DNA of 64,000 bases from an uncultured Paracoccaceae bacterium (GTDB taxonomy: Bacteria > Pseudomonadota > Alphaproteobacteria > Rhodobacterales > Rhodobacteraceae): NCBI GenBank assembly GCA_947500775.1, contig CANMTD010000007.1, forward strand, positions 62,001 to 126,000, read 5' to 3'. Position numbers and translations under genes: made by a program. Numbering within the stretch: position 1 is the stretch's first letter; every line of letters begins with the position of its first letter. Shown one piece after another: positions 9,209 to 16,297 of the stretch. The notes under the pieces were generated by a model. The model ran no database searches. It saw only the letters and a list, made by a program, of their open reading frames with translations, and was not told the origin of the DNA.

Positions 9209-9400
9209 TTAACCCTCTGGGACAGTTCGGCGGCGCTTTCCTTCCGCGTCCATCAATGGTGTGCCGTCCTTTTTCGCCATTGGGCCAGGCGGCAGGTGGT
9301 CGAGACAATTGATCATGGACTTGCTTGGCGCCTTGTCGATCGCGGGGACGTTGCACGCGGTGCCGCAGTCGGGGTTGTGATGGATGGCAATGCTTACGTC
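9209..9400 (-). pseudogene. arsC: glutaredoxin-type arsenate reductase remnant with internal deletion
   Basis: Overlapping the end of acr3, the minus strand encodes an in-frame stretch of 63 codons. Its first part (IAIHHNPDCGTACNV) matches the N-terminus of glutaredoxin-type ArsC (family motif HNPxCGTSRN) and its last part (CLDHLPPGPMAKKDGTPL, then MDAEGKR) matches the C-terminal tail of the same family. The middle 50-80 residues are absent, the SRN of the motif has become ACN, and no usual start codon is present at the front. The family is normally about 115-140 residues. I infer an inactive remnant of a reductase that once followed the exporter. Confidence 0.7.
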
Positions 9401-10461
9401 GTGCCATCTTCGGTTGGAAACCAGTGTTTCGTCCGGTTGGCGAAGGCCACGAGCGAAAGCATCACCGGCACTTCCACAAGGACGCCTACGACCGTCGCAA
9501 GGGCCGCGCCCGAGCCAAGCCCGAACAGGCTGATCGCGACGGCGACGGCCAGTTCAAAGAAATTCGACGTGCCGATCAGGGCACAGGGGGCGGCGACGTT
9601 GAACGGGATGCCCCAGGCGCGTGCCGCGCCATAGGCCACGAAAAAGATGCCATAGGACTGGATCAGCAGGGGAACGGCGATCAGTGCAATGACCAGCGGA
9701 CGGTCGAGGATGACCTCGCCCTGAAACCCGAAAAGCAGCACCACCGTTACCAGCAGCCCGATGATCGAAAACGGCTGCACGCGGGACTTGAACGCATCGA
9801 CCGCCGCCTCGCCCCCGTTTTCAACCAGCCTGCGGCGGGTCAGATACCCGGCCAGCAGCGGCAGCATGACGTAAAGGCCCACCGACAACAGCAGCGTGTC
9901 CCAGGGAACGACGATGTCCGTCACACCCAGTAGGAAGGCGACGATGGGCGCGAAAGCGAAAACCATCACGACATCGTTCACGCTGACCTGCACCAGCGTG
10001 TAGGTCGCATCGCCGCGCGTCAGGTTCGACCAGACGAACACCATCGCCGTACAGGGCGCGGCGCCCAGCAGGATCACGCCCGCCAGATAGGCCTGCGCGT
10101 CGTCCGGCGGGATCAGGCCCGCAAAGACGTGGTTGAAAAACAGCACACCCAGCGCGGCCATCGTGAAGGGCTTGATCAGCCAGTTCACCACCAGCGTCAC
10201 CACCAACCCCTTGGGCTTGTTGCCGGCTTGGCGCAGCGCGCCAAAATCAACGCCGACCATCATCGGATAGACCATCGCCCAGATCAGCACCGCGACAGGC
10301 AGGTTGACCGAGGCGATCTGAAGCGAGGCCAGGAAGGAAAAGAGGTCTGGAAAGAGATTGCCAAGCAGCAACCCCGCGCCGATGGCAAGCGCCACCCAGA
10401 CGGAAAGCCAGCGTTCAAAGGTTCCCAGACCCGCAGCGGCGGGAAGCGATGTATCGGTCAT
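9394..10461 (-). CDS. acr3: ACR3-family arsenite efflux transporter
   Basis: A 355-residue integral membrane protein with about ten hydrophobic segments, the normal length for ACR3. Diagnostic stretches are [12 protein letters not shown] in the first third and [19 protein letters not shown] near residue 140, which carries the essential Cys of the family, followed by [20 protein letters not shown]3 exports As(III) from the cytoplasm driven by the proton motive force. It lies downstream of an ArsR gene and an arsC remnant on the same strand, so it belongs to one ars operon. The reading frame is intact, so arsenite export should be possible even though both neighbouring reductases are damaged. 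Confidence 0.95.
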   Translation of the reverse strand: MTDTSLPAAAGLGTFERWLSVWVALAIGAGLLLGNLFPDLFSFLASLQIASVNLPVAVLIWAMVYPMMVGVDFGALRQAGNKPKGLVVTLVVNWLIKPFTMAALGVLFFNHVFAGLIPPDDAQAYLAGVILLGAAPCTAMVFVWSNLTRGDATYTLVQVSVNDVVMVFAFAPIVAFLLGVTDIVVPWDTLLLSVGLYVMLPLLAGYLTRRRLVENGGEAAVDAFKSRVQPFSIIGLLVTVVLLFGFQGEVILDRPLVIALIAVPLLIQSYGIFFVAYGAARAWGIPFNVAAPCALIGTSNFFELAVAVAISLFGLGSGAALATVVGVLVEVPVMLSLVAFANRTKHWFPTEDGTT

Positions 10462-10484
10462 GTCGGACTTTCGGGATTTGGCGA

Positions 10485-10703
10485 TCAGTCGGCGTTGACG
10501 GTGGTCTTGCCGATGTCATCGAGGTTGCGTTGCAGCGCCATCCGGTCGGGCGATCCGAAAGGCTGGCTGATGAAGGGCGAGATGGGGCTAAGCAGCATCC
10601 GGCAGGTTTCCGAAAAACCGACCCGCCGAATGGCTGCGGCCATGATCGACCGGGCAGAATGTCCGGTGCTTGGAAACGGAACGATATATGTGTCTTTGGT
10701 CAC
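10485..10703 (-). pseudogene. arsC: thioredoxin-type arsenate reductase remnant with internal deletion
   Basis: A 72-codon frame between arsR and acr3. The N-terminus, FPSTGHSARSIMAAAI, corresponds to the phosphatase-fold loop of thioredoxin-coupled ArsC (usually LCTGNSARSIMAEA); the nucleophilic Cys has become Ser. The C-terminal half, CRMLLSPISPFISQPFGSPD followed by [13 protein letters not shown], corresponds to the last 35 residues of the family. The 70-90 residues in between, with the resolving cysteines, are missing, although the join is in frame. Family members are 130-170 residues. With no nucleophile and no core, the product cannot be a working reductase. It may still be translated as part of the operon. 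Confidence 0.8.
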
Positions 10704-10712
10704 GGCAGCCTC

Positions 10713-11045
10713 TTAACACGCGCAGGCGAGTTCTTTGATGACAGGCTGGCAAAGTTCGGGACGCCCGCCGCAGCAATCTTCCATCAGGAAAACAAGCAGG
10801 CCGCGCATCCCGTCCATGTCAGCGAAATAGCGGATACTGCGTCCTTCCCGTTCGTTCCGGATCAGACCAGAGCGGGCCAGAACCCCAAGGTTGGCCGACA
10901 TCGTGTTCTGACGAACCCCGAGGGTATCGCTGATGTCGCCAGCCGACATGCCTGCGTCCCCGGCCTTGATAAGCAAACGAAACACATCAAGGCGGGTGGG
11001 CTGACTGAGAGCGGCGAAGGCGGCGGTGGCGCGATTCTTATCCAT
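10713..11045 (-). CDS. arsR: ArsR-family repressor of the acr3 operon
   Basis: A 110-residue winged-helix protein. The HTH covers about residues 30-65 (MSAGDISDTLGVRQNTMSANLGVLARSG). The C-terminus is Cys-rich: Cys91-Cys92, Cys99, Cys108 and Cys110, a layout that fits As(III)/Sb(III) sensing outside the helix, unlike the CVC type of the divergent neighbour. It is the first gene of the leftward ars operon and should repress it until arsenite binds. An imperfect dyad overlaps its start codon (see 11045-11066). Confidence 0.9.
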   Translation of the reverse strand: MDKNRATAAFAALSQPTRLDVFRLLIKAGDAGMSAGDISDTLGVRQNTMSANLGVLARSGLIRNEREGRSIRYFADMDGMRGLLVFLMEDCCGGRPELCQPVIKELACAC

Positions 11046-11066
11046 ATATCAACGATTATGGATATA
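11045..11066. promoter_or_regulatory. candidate ArsR operator at the acr3-operon start
   Basis: TATATC (11045-11050) and GATATA (11061-11066) form a 6-bp dyad spaced by ten bases and overlap the start codon of the leftward arsR. AT-rich dyads of this kind next to arsR starts are common ArsR sites. Assignment is by position only. Confidence 0.4.
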
Positions 11067-11112
11067 ACGGGAAATGGTCAAGCCTGTTGATTCAGGTCAA
11101 GGCGCGCATTTC

Positions 11113-11130
11113 CGCTTATGCGGATAAGCG
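11113..11130. promoter_or_regulatory. candidate operator for the rightward ArsR/permease operon
   Basis: A perfect 7-bp dyad, CGCTTAT (11113-11119) and ATAAGCG (11124-11130), spaced by GCGG, lies 17 bases before the ATG of the rightward ArsR gene. It is the best candidate for autoregulation of that operon. Confidence 0.5.
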
Positions 11131-11147
11131 CATGAAAGGGGGCCCTT

Positions 11148-11438
11148 ATGATTTTGACCATCCTGTCAGCTTTGGCCGAACCAACACGGCTTGCGGCGAT
11201 CCGTCTGCTTGCTGACGGCGACGAACACTGTGTCTGCGAATTGATGCGGGTGCTTGATGCGACGCAAAGCCGGATGTCGCGGCATATGCAAGTTCTCAAA
11301 CACGCGGGGCTGGTGATCGACCGGCGCGACGCGCAATGGGTGCGCTATCGGCTGAGCCCCGACCTGCCCCAAAGCATCGCACGGGTTCTTGAAGCGGTGC
11401 TTGAGGTTGAAGCCGAACAGGAAAGGGCGGCCGCATGA
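11148..11438 (+). CDS. ArsR-family metalloregulator (CVC type)
   Basis: A 96-residue winged-helix repressor. Residues 28-30 are CVC inside HCVCELM, the As(III)-binding motif of classic ArsR (ELCVCDL), placed at the start of the recognition-helix region; SRMSRHMQVLKHAGLV continues the HTH. It is transcribed divergently from the acr3 operon and its stop overlaps the start of the permease gene (ATGA), so it probably controls the permease-thioredoxin-MBL operon. Two ArsR proteins with different Cys layouts back to back suggest separate control of two metalloid functions. Confidence 0.9.
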   Translation: MILTILSALAEPTRLAAIRLLADGDEHCVCELMRVLDATQSRMSRHMQVLKHAGLVIDRRDAQWVRYRLSPDLPQSIARVLEAVLEVEAEQERAAA

Positions 11439-12493
11439 CAACCGAAACCCATGATATCAAGCCGCAGCGCGCGCATGCTGATTGGCTCTGGTATGCTGGT
11501 GTCGCCATGTGTGGTGCTGTCTGGCTGGTGCTTTATCGTCAGTTGATCCCGTTTTCGGAATGGGCGACGGCGCTGTTTCCGGTGGCGCGTGACAGCCATA
11601 CCGGCGCGGCGGTCGCCTTTTTTCTTTACGACGTCCCGAAAGTGCTGCTGCTTCTGACACTCATCGTTTTTGTCACGGGTGTGCTGCGCAGCTGGTTCAG
11701 CCCGGAAAAGACGCGGGCGATCCTGTCTGGCAAACGCGAAGTTCTGGGCTACCCGCTGGCTGCGGCGCTTGGCGTGCTGACGCCGTTCTGCTCGTGTTCA
11801 TCCGTGCCGCTGTTCATCGGTTTCGTTTCAGCGGGTATTCCCTTGGGCGTGACCTTTTCCTTCCTTATCGCGGGGCCGATGGTCGGGCCGGTCGGTCTGG
11901 GGCTTTTGTTCGGCTTGGTCGGATGGAAGATCGCAGTGATATATCTGCTGTTCGGCTTTTCAATCTCGACAGTGGCGGGATGGGTCATGGGCCGGATGGG
12001 CCTTGAACGATACCTGCAGGACTGGGTGCGCGAACTGAACGCAGGCGTGGCCAGCGGCGTGCCCGAAGAGCGTCTGTCGATGGTTGACCGCATCAAGATC
12101 GGGCTGGGGCAGGTTCAGGAAATTCTGGGCAAGGTCTGGATCTGGGTCGTGATTGGGATTGCCATTGGCGCGCTTATCCACGGCTATGTGCCTGAGGCCA
12201 TGATGCTGCGGATCATGGGCGGCGAGGCATGGTGGTCCGTGCCTGCGGCCGTGGTGGTCGGGGTTCCGATGTACACCAATGCGGCGGGCGTTATCCCGAT
12301 TGTAGAGGCCCTGTTGGGCAAGGGTGCGGCGCTTGGCACGACACTGGCCTTCATGATGTCGGTCATCGCGCTTAGCCTGCCAGAGATGATCATCCTGAAA
12401 CAGGTGCTGACCCTGCGCCTGATCGCGATTTTCATCGCGGTCGTGGCCTCGGGCATCCTTGCCACCGGATTTCTGTTCAACGCATTGCTCTGA
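11435..12493 (+). CDS. YraQ/ArsP-like permease (DUF318)
   Basis: A 352-residue protein with about eight membrane helices. The signature TPFCSCSSVPLFIGF (Cys119 and Cys121) and the second-half echo GVPMYTNAAGVIPIVEALL identify the UPF0718/DUF318 permease family, which includes ArsP exporters of trivalent organoarsenicals. Substrate cannot be fixed from sequence. It is translationally coupled to the upstream ArsR and followed, 12 bases later, by a small thioredoxin, a pairing common for this permease group. I infer export of a thiol-reactive metalloid or metal. Confidence 0.9.
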   Translation: MTTETHDIKPQRAHADWLWYAGVAMCGAVWLVLYRQLIPFSEWATALFPVARDSHTGAAVAFFLYDVPKVLLLLTLIVFVTGVLRSWFSPEKTRAILSGKREVLGYPLAAALGVLTPFCSCSSVPLFIGFVSAGIPLGVTFSFLIAGPMVGPVGLGLLFGLVGWKIAVIYLLFGFSISTVAGWVMGRMGLERYLQDWVRELNAGVASGVPEERLSMVDRIKIGLGQVQEILGKVWIWVVIGIAIGALIHGYVPEAMMLRIMGGEAWWSVPAAVVVGVPMYTNAAGVIPIVEALLGKGAALGTTLAFMMSVIALSLPEMIILKQVLTLRLIAIFIAVVASGILATGFLFNALL

Positions 12494-12505
12494 AGGAGAA
12501 GGCAT

Positions 12506-12742
12506 ATGAAAATCGTCAAGGTCTATGGGCCGGGCTGCAAACGCTGTGAAACCACCGAAGAAATGGTGAAAGACGCGGCCACGCGGTTGGGTGTCGATGC
12601 TACGGTCGAAAAGGTCACCAACCAGCGTGACATCGCCATGGCGGGGATCATGTCTACCCCCGGCATCACCGTCGATGGAAAGCTGGTTCACGCAGGCGGT
12701 TTGCCCGACAAGGCCAAGCTTGATGAATGGTTGTCCGCATGA
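12506..12742 (+). CDS. small thioredoxin-fold protein (TM0996/MTH895 type)
   Basis: A 78-residue protein with a strong ribosome binding site (AAGGAGAAGG). It has the minimal thioredoxin fold of the redox-active disulphide family: MKIVKVYGPGCKRC with a CxxC at Cys11/Cys14 and the cis-Pro region STPGITVDGKLVHAGG. These proteins often sit beside DUF318 permeases or arsenic genes and probably reduce or shuttle thiol-bound metalloid. It is the third gene of the rightward operon; its stop overlaps the next start (ATGA). Confidence 0.9.
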   Translation: MKIVKVYGPGCKRCETTEEMVKDAATRLGVDATVEKVTNQRDIAMAGIMSTPGITVDGKLVHAGGLPDKAKLDEWLSA

Positions 12743-13659
12743 GGCGGTTTTTTGGACTTGCCGCGATTTGTGCCGCCTGCCTTGCGCCAGCGCAAAGCCA
12801 CGCCCAGAGCCTTGAGGTGGAGCCGGTCACAGACGGGATTTGGGCCATCGTCGGCGAAAAGGTGCAGCGCAGCCCCAGGAACCTTGCCAATAACGCAACC
12901 TTCGGATTGGTGGTGACACCCGAGGGCGCCGTTCTGATCGACCCGGGCGGGTCGTGGCAGGGTGCCGAGGCGCTTCATGGGGTGATCCGGACAGTGACCG
13001 ACGCCGACGTCAAATATGTCGTGAACACCGGCGGGCAAGACCACCGGTGGCTTGGGAACGGCTATTGGCAGGCGCAGGGGGCTCAGATCATCGCGTCTTC
13101 AGATGCCGTTGCGGATCAGCAGGATCGCGGCTCGATGCAGATGTCGGCGCTGGCCCAGTTGATAGGGGCGGGGCTTGAGGGAACCGACCCGCGCACGGCA
13201 GATACAGTTTTCGACGACCGCCACGCGCTTGAGCTTGGAGGGGTGCATATGGAAATCGTGCATATCGGTGCGGCCCACACCCCGGGTGACAGCTTTGTCT
13301 GGATCGCCGAAAAGGACACCGTGTTTACCGGCGACATCGTCTATGTAGAGCGTATTCTGGGCATCGGGGATCAAAGCTCGATCACCGAATGGCCCGCAAG
13401 CTTTGAGGCCATTGCCGCGCTTGAACCTGCGCATGTGGTGCCGGGGCATGGCCACGCTACGACGTTGGAAACCGCGACACGAGACACCTATGATTACCTG
13501 ATGAACCTGCGCGCGGGCATCGGCGCGCTGATCAACGAGGGCGGCGATATCATGGCGGCCCCGAAAGTGGACCAATCGGCGTTTGCGTATCTTGAACAAT
13601 TCAAGAGCCTTGCAGGACGCAACGCACAGACCGCCTTTCAGCAGATGGAATGGGAATGA
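12739..13659 (+). CDS. exported metallo-beta-lactamase-fold protein with degenerate metal site
   Basis: The ATG at 12739 overlaps the thioredoxin stop and starts a signal peptide (FFGLAAICAACLAPAQSHA), giving 306 residues and a periplasmic product. The fold is MBL: LIDPG near residue 67, HIGAAHTPGD, FTGDIVY and PGHG in order. The usual HxHxDH motif after the second strand reads NTGGQDH (residues 96-102), so the first two metal histidines are Gly and Gln, while Asp101-His102 and the later His and Asp positions remain. It resembles SoxH/quinoprotein-relay hydrolases. It may bind one metal or have a changed activity. As last gene of the ArsR/permease operon its link to metalloid handling is by context only. 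Confidence 0.85.
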   Translation: MRRFFGLAAICAACLAPAQSHAQSLEVEPVTDGIWAIVGEKVQRSPRNLANNATFGLVVTPEGAVLIDPGGSWQGAEALHGVIRTVTDADVKYVVNTGGQDHRWLGNGYWQAQGAQIIASSDAVADQQDRGSMQMSALAQLIGAGLEGTDPRTADTVFDDRHALELGGVHMEIVHIGAAHTPGDSFVWIAEKDTVFTGDIVYVERILGIGDQSSITEWPASFEAIAALEPAHVVPGHGHATTLETATRDTYDYLMNLRAGIGALINEGGDIMAAPKVDQSAFAYLEQFKSLAGRNAQTAFQQMEWE

Positions 13660-13742
13660 TGCGTTTGCGGAGGGCGTGGGCCTGATCGCATCCTGACGTC
13701 TGCAAAGCTAAATCCAACGTGTCGGTCGCATCCTAAGCTCTC

Positions 13743-14063
13743 ATGTCAGTGCGTCGTTTCTACGACGACGCCACTCAGCATTGGGTTGGAAAAGCTCGGT
13801 CGCTTTCGAACGGAAAGTGGCCTAAGCGAGCACTTGGGGCGGCACGAAACCGTGACAGGTCCAAGTTCAATACTAGTCCCCTAACAGGTAATCAGAAAGC
13901 AGCGAAGAAAAATGTCAGTGATGTTCTGGAGGTCAGTAGAACTAGTAACGATACGGTTGGCGATTTAGCTAGGTCTGGTACTGCTGGGGCTGCTCAGGCT
14001 GCAAAGGATGACGATCAAGGGAATGAGCACCTGTCTCAAACAGCAACTACATCCACGCCATAG
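13743..14063 (+). CDS. hypothetical hydrophilic protein
   Basis: A 106-codon frame in the AT-richer patch, 12 bases before the next frame. The product is basic in the first half (RRFYDD, GKWPKRALGAARNRDRSKF) and Ser/Thr/Ala-rich with acidic residues in the second half, with no motif, signal or membrane helix. I see no clear ribosome binding site. It may be real or chance. Confidence 0.35.
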   Translation: MSVRRFYDDATQHWVGKARSLSNGKWPKRALGAARNRDRSKFNTSPLTGNQKAAKKNVSDVLEVSRTSNDTVGDLARSGTAGAAQAAKDDDQGNEHLSQTATTSTP

Positions 14064-14075
14064 GTTGCGAAAACA

Positions 14076-14618
14076 ATGCCAAAATTAGACTCAAAACATT
14101 TCGAAGTTTCTAAATGCATCGTCGCGGCTATGGATGAGCTTGTTTTACCCGTCTTGAATGAAGTTGAATTCTATAAATCTCCCTTCTCAGCACATATTAA
14201 TGGCTGGGAGGGAAGGGACCATGAATACACTTATTGCTGCCTACCCGAACATGACATATTGGAGATACTGAGGTTTCAAACAATCTTTAAAAACGATAGT
14301 GTGCAGGCGTACTACTATAGGTTGAAGCTGTCTGAATCTGTAGGGGATTTGTCGGCTTTTTCTGGCAAGGTGGGCATAAAGTTATTTTTGCCCCCGTTTA
14401 GTAAAAACCGAAAAAAGATACAGCGAATGTGGCCGATCCCATTTCTACATTTGCCACAGGCATACAGTGCTCGTTGGTATGCTGACCCAGTAAAAATGAG
14501 ACAGGAAGCGTTGCGTAAGATTCAGAGATTGGCGAGTGATATCGCTTATATTGAGATAACTCGCGCCGAGTGGTTGAGAGAAAATCAGCCGTTTGTAGTA
14601 GATGTCAGTGATTTGTGA
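14076..14618 (+). CDS. hypothetical protein of the AT-rich patch
   Basis: A 180-residue soluble protein of unknown family, encoded in DNA clearly AT-richer than the flanking core genes and with different codon use (many AAA, TAT and TTT codons), as expected for transferred DNA. It is rich in aromatic residues (CCLPEHDILEILRFQ, AYYYRLKLSE, LPQAYSARWYADPVK). No signal peptide or membrane helix is seen. The neighbours are an IS remnant and further unknown genes, so it is probably cargo of a decayed island. Confidence 0.65.
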   Translation: MPKLDSKHFEVSKCIVAAMDELVLPVLNEVEFYKSPFSAHINGWEGRDHEYTYCCLPEHDILEILRFQTIFKNDSVQAYYYRLKLSESVGDLSAFSGKVGIKLFLPPFSKNRKKIQRMWPIPFLHLPQAYSARWYADPVKMRQEALRKIQRLASDIAYIEITRAEWLRENQPFVVDVSDL

Positions 14619-14739
14619 CCAACCCATTGTGGATCGCTCAATATAAGCACCTACTTAATAGAAAACATACTACTACTATCAAAATTGGGAACTGTCGCAA
14701 TAGAGCCGCGGCTCTGTCACAGTTTACCGGTAGCTGAAA

Positions 14740-14870
14740 GAAACCCTCACCTACCCGTACCCCAACGAGCGACCCAACATGGGCATCGGCGGCATGACAC
14801 CCGCCATGAAACTGAAAACAGCCGCCTGAATTCTACGGCTGGGCCCCATTAAAAATGGGGGATTACCGAC
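14740..14870 (+). mobile_element. IS3-family transposase 3' remnant
   Basis: A frame ending at 14829 reads YPNERPNMGIGGMTPAMKLK and then TAA-stop residues (Thr-Ala-Ala-stop), which is the C-terminal end of IS3-type orfB transposases (the NxxRPNMALGGxTP tail of the integrase core). Only about 29 codons remain; a stop lies directly upstream. After the stop comes the short dyad CCCCATT/AATGGGG (14844-14860) and GGATTACC, which looks like the right end of the element. No left end was found. The scrap marks this stretch as a former insertion site. Confidence 0.65.
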
Positions 14871-15039
14871 GCAACGACTGTAATCGTCCTGAGGTAGACT
14901 CGGCGCTGACGGCGGACACTCCCTATCTTGATTTTTCTCAAAGAAGCTAACCTTTAACTTTCGCCCGATCGCGGGCGTCAGGTAAGTCTTTGTTTCTAAT
15001 GGGAGTTGGCGGGAGTGCGATATCTGCGTGCTGTCAGAA

Positions 15040-15483
15040 TTATAGCTTTCTACCCCTACCCAGATAGTTATCCTTCAACATATTTTTTCCAACAAACAAC
15101 ATAAATTCTCTTTCTGAGAAAGTATGTGCGTCATTGGTCCCGGCCCCGCGATTCCTCGGGTAGTCTAAGATCAGAAGATTTGCAAAAAGATATCCGCCGG
15201 AAAACTTTATTCCAGAAACCCAAACGTCGTAAAATCTAAAGATGTATTTCTCGTCAGGCAGGTCAACATACCTAACATCCACGCCAGATGGCCCTTTGTG
15301 CGCAGGTAAGGTCGTACCATTAGTGTGAAATGGCTCCCCTAAGTGAGCACGTGCCATTTCATAGTTGAAATTGGAAAAATTTGTATCCCATTCAGTTGGC
15401 ACATTTCTCAAATAAAGAAAGCTGCCCGCACATGCCGCGATAGTTGAGACCGCAACAAAGTACTTTACGCTGCTGTTTGTCAT
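15040..15483 (-). CDS. hypothetical protein with N-terminal membrane anchor
   Basis: A 147-residue protein, taking the ATG at 15483 (GAGG about ten bases upstream); a GTG twelve bases earlier is less likely. Residues 6-27 form a single membrane helix or uncleaved signal (VKYFVAVSTIAACAGSFLYL), so the remaining soluble domain is probably periplasmic. No family recognised. AT-rich composition and its position in the patch beside tRNA-Gln suggest acquisition by transfer. Confidence 0.6.
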   Translation of the reverse strand: MTNSSVKYFVAVSTIAACAGSFLYLRNVPTEWDTNFSNFNYEMARAHLGEPFHTNGTTLPAHKGPSGVDVRYVDLPDEKYIFRFYDVWVSGIKFSGGYLFANLLILDYPRNRGAGTNDAHTFSEREFMLFVGKNMLKDNYLGRGRKL

Positions 15484-15615
15484 CGTTTCGAGCACCTCAG
15501 AGAACGAGTTGTGGGAGCGAAAGACGAGAAGTTAGTCATCGAAAGTATAGCCTTTGACCTGCTCCTTCAGAGTTGGTGCAGATTCTACTAGCGATAACTC
15601 GGTTGACACCCCCTG

Positions 15616-15954
15616 TTAGTCAATTTTTTGCATCTTATATTCAGAGATATCTTCGGGAAGCGGATCTGCAAAATATGGTACAAACTCCACTGAAAATGGT
15701 ATGCCGTTCACTAAGTCGACAGTAACATCGATAATGTCACCGTTTTCAGGGTGGACTAGATAATAAACGCCCCCAAGCAACGAAAGAGCTTCGATATCGC
15801 TGACATCCTGATCGTGAACAAAATTAATGATCTTAGCATAGCAAGTATCTAATCGTGAGGCTACTTTCAGTGCCACAGCATCTAAGCCAATCGAATCCAC
15901 GCTGTTGTCAAACAAAAACTGAAGCACTTCTCTTTCAAAATCACTTAGCTTCAT
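15616..15954 (-). CDS. hypothetical small acidic protein
   Basis: A 112-residue soluble protein with AAGGA ten bases before the start. It is acidic, with an N-terminal helical part (DFEREVLQFLFDNSVDSIGLDAVALK in outline) that could be a winged-helix-like segment, followed by a predicted beta part (GGVYYLVHPENGDIIDVTVD). Such short proteins in islands are often immunity or regulatory proteins, but nothing here proves that. No family recognised. Confidence 0.6.
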   Translation of the reverse strand: MKLSDFEREVLQFLFDNSVDSIGLDAVALKVASRLDTCYAKIINFVHDQDVSDIEALSLLGGVYYLVHPENGDIIDVTVDLVNGIPFSVEFVPYFADPLPEDISEYKMQKID

Positions 15955-16158
15955 GGTACGCGCATCCTTGATGCATTACTTAGCTTGAACGCCCAAGCCG
16001 AATTAGGGTTCAGTCACTGCGGTAACAATGGAGCGGTTACAAAGAGCCGACCCCTAAATCCTTCAAATCTGTTGGAAGTTGCGTTTTTACCCGACAAAAG
16101 TTGCACCTCTCGCCGGACAAGTCTCGATTCACGCCGGACGGCATAATTGGGAAGTGAC

Positions 16159-16233
16159 TGGCTGGGGTGGTAGGATTCGAACCTACGGTACACGCTACCA
16201 AAAAGCGTTGCCTTACCACTTGGCTACACCCCA
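16159..16233 (-). tRNA. trnQ: tRNA-Gln (anticodon UUG)
   Basis: The minus strand gives a complete 75-nt cloverleaf starting TGGGGTGTAGCC and ending with the encoded CCA at 16161-16159. The acceptor stem TGGGGTG pairs with CACCCCA (G:U tolerant), the anticodon loop is TTTTGGT with UUG at positions 34-36, and the T-arm has GGTTCGAATCC. It follows the phosphohexomutase gene on the same strand. The AT-rich patch lies directly beyond its 3' end, a position typical for integrated elements. Confidence 0.97.
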
Positions 16234-16297
16234 ACTGTGGGCGGGTAATTACGCCGGACTGGCGTGCTCTTCAAGCCCCATTTCAACAAAAAGTGGC

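Noticed and set aside
9296-9634. plus-strand frame across the acr3 end
   Set aside because: It is opposite acr3 and the arsC remnant and has no domain; the minus-strand frames match known families.
16037-16234. short minus-strand frame of 65 codons
   Set aside because: It is the tRNA-Gln sequence read as protein.
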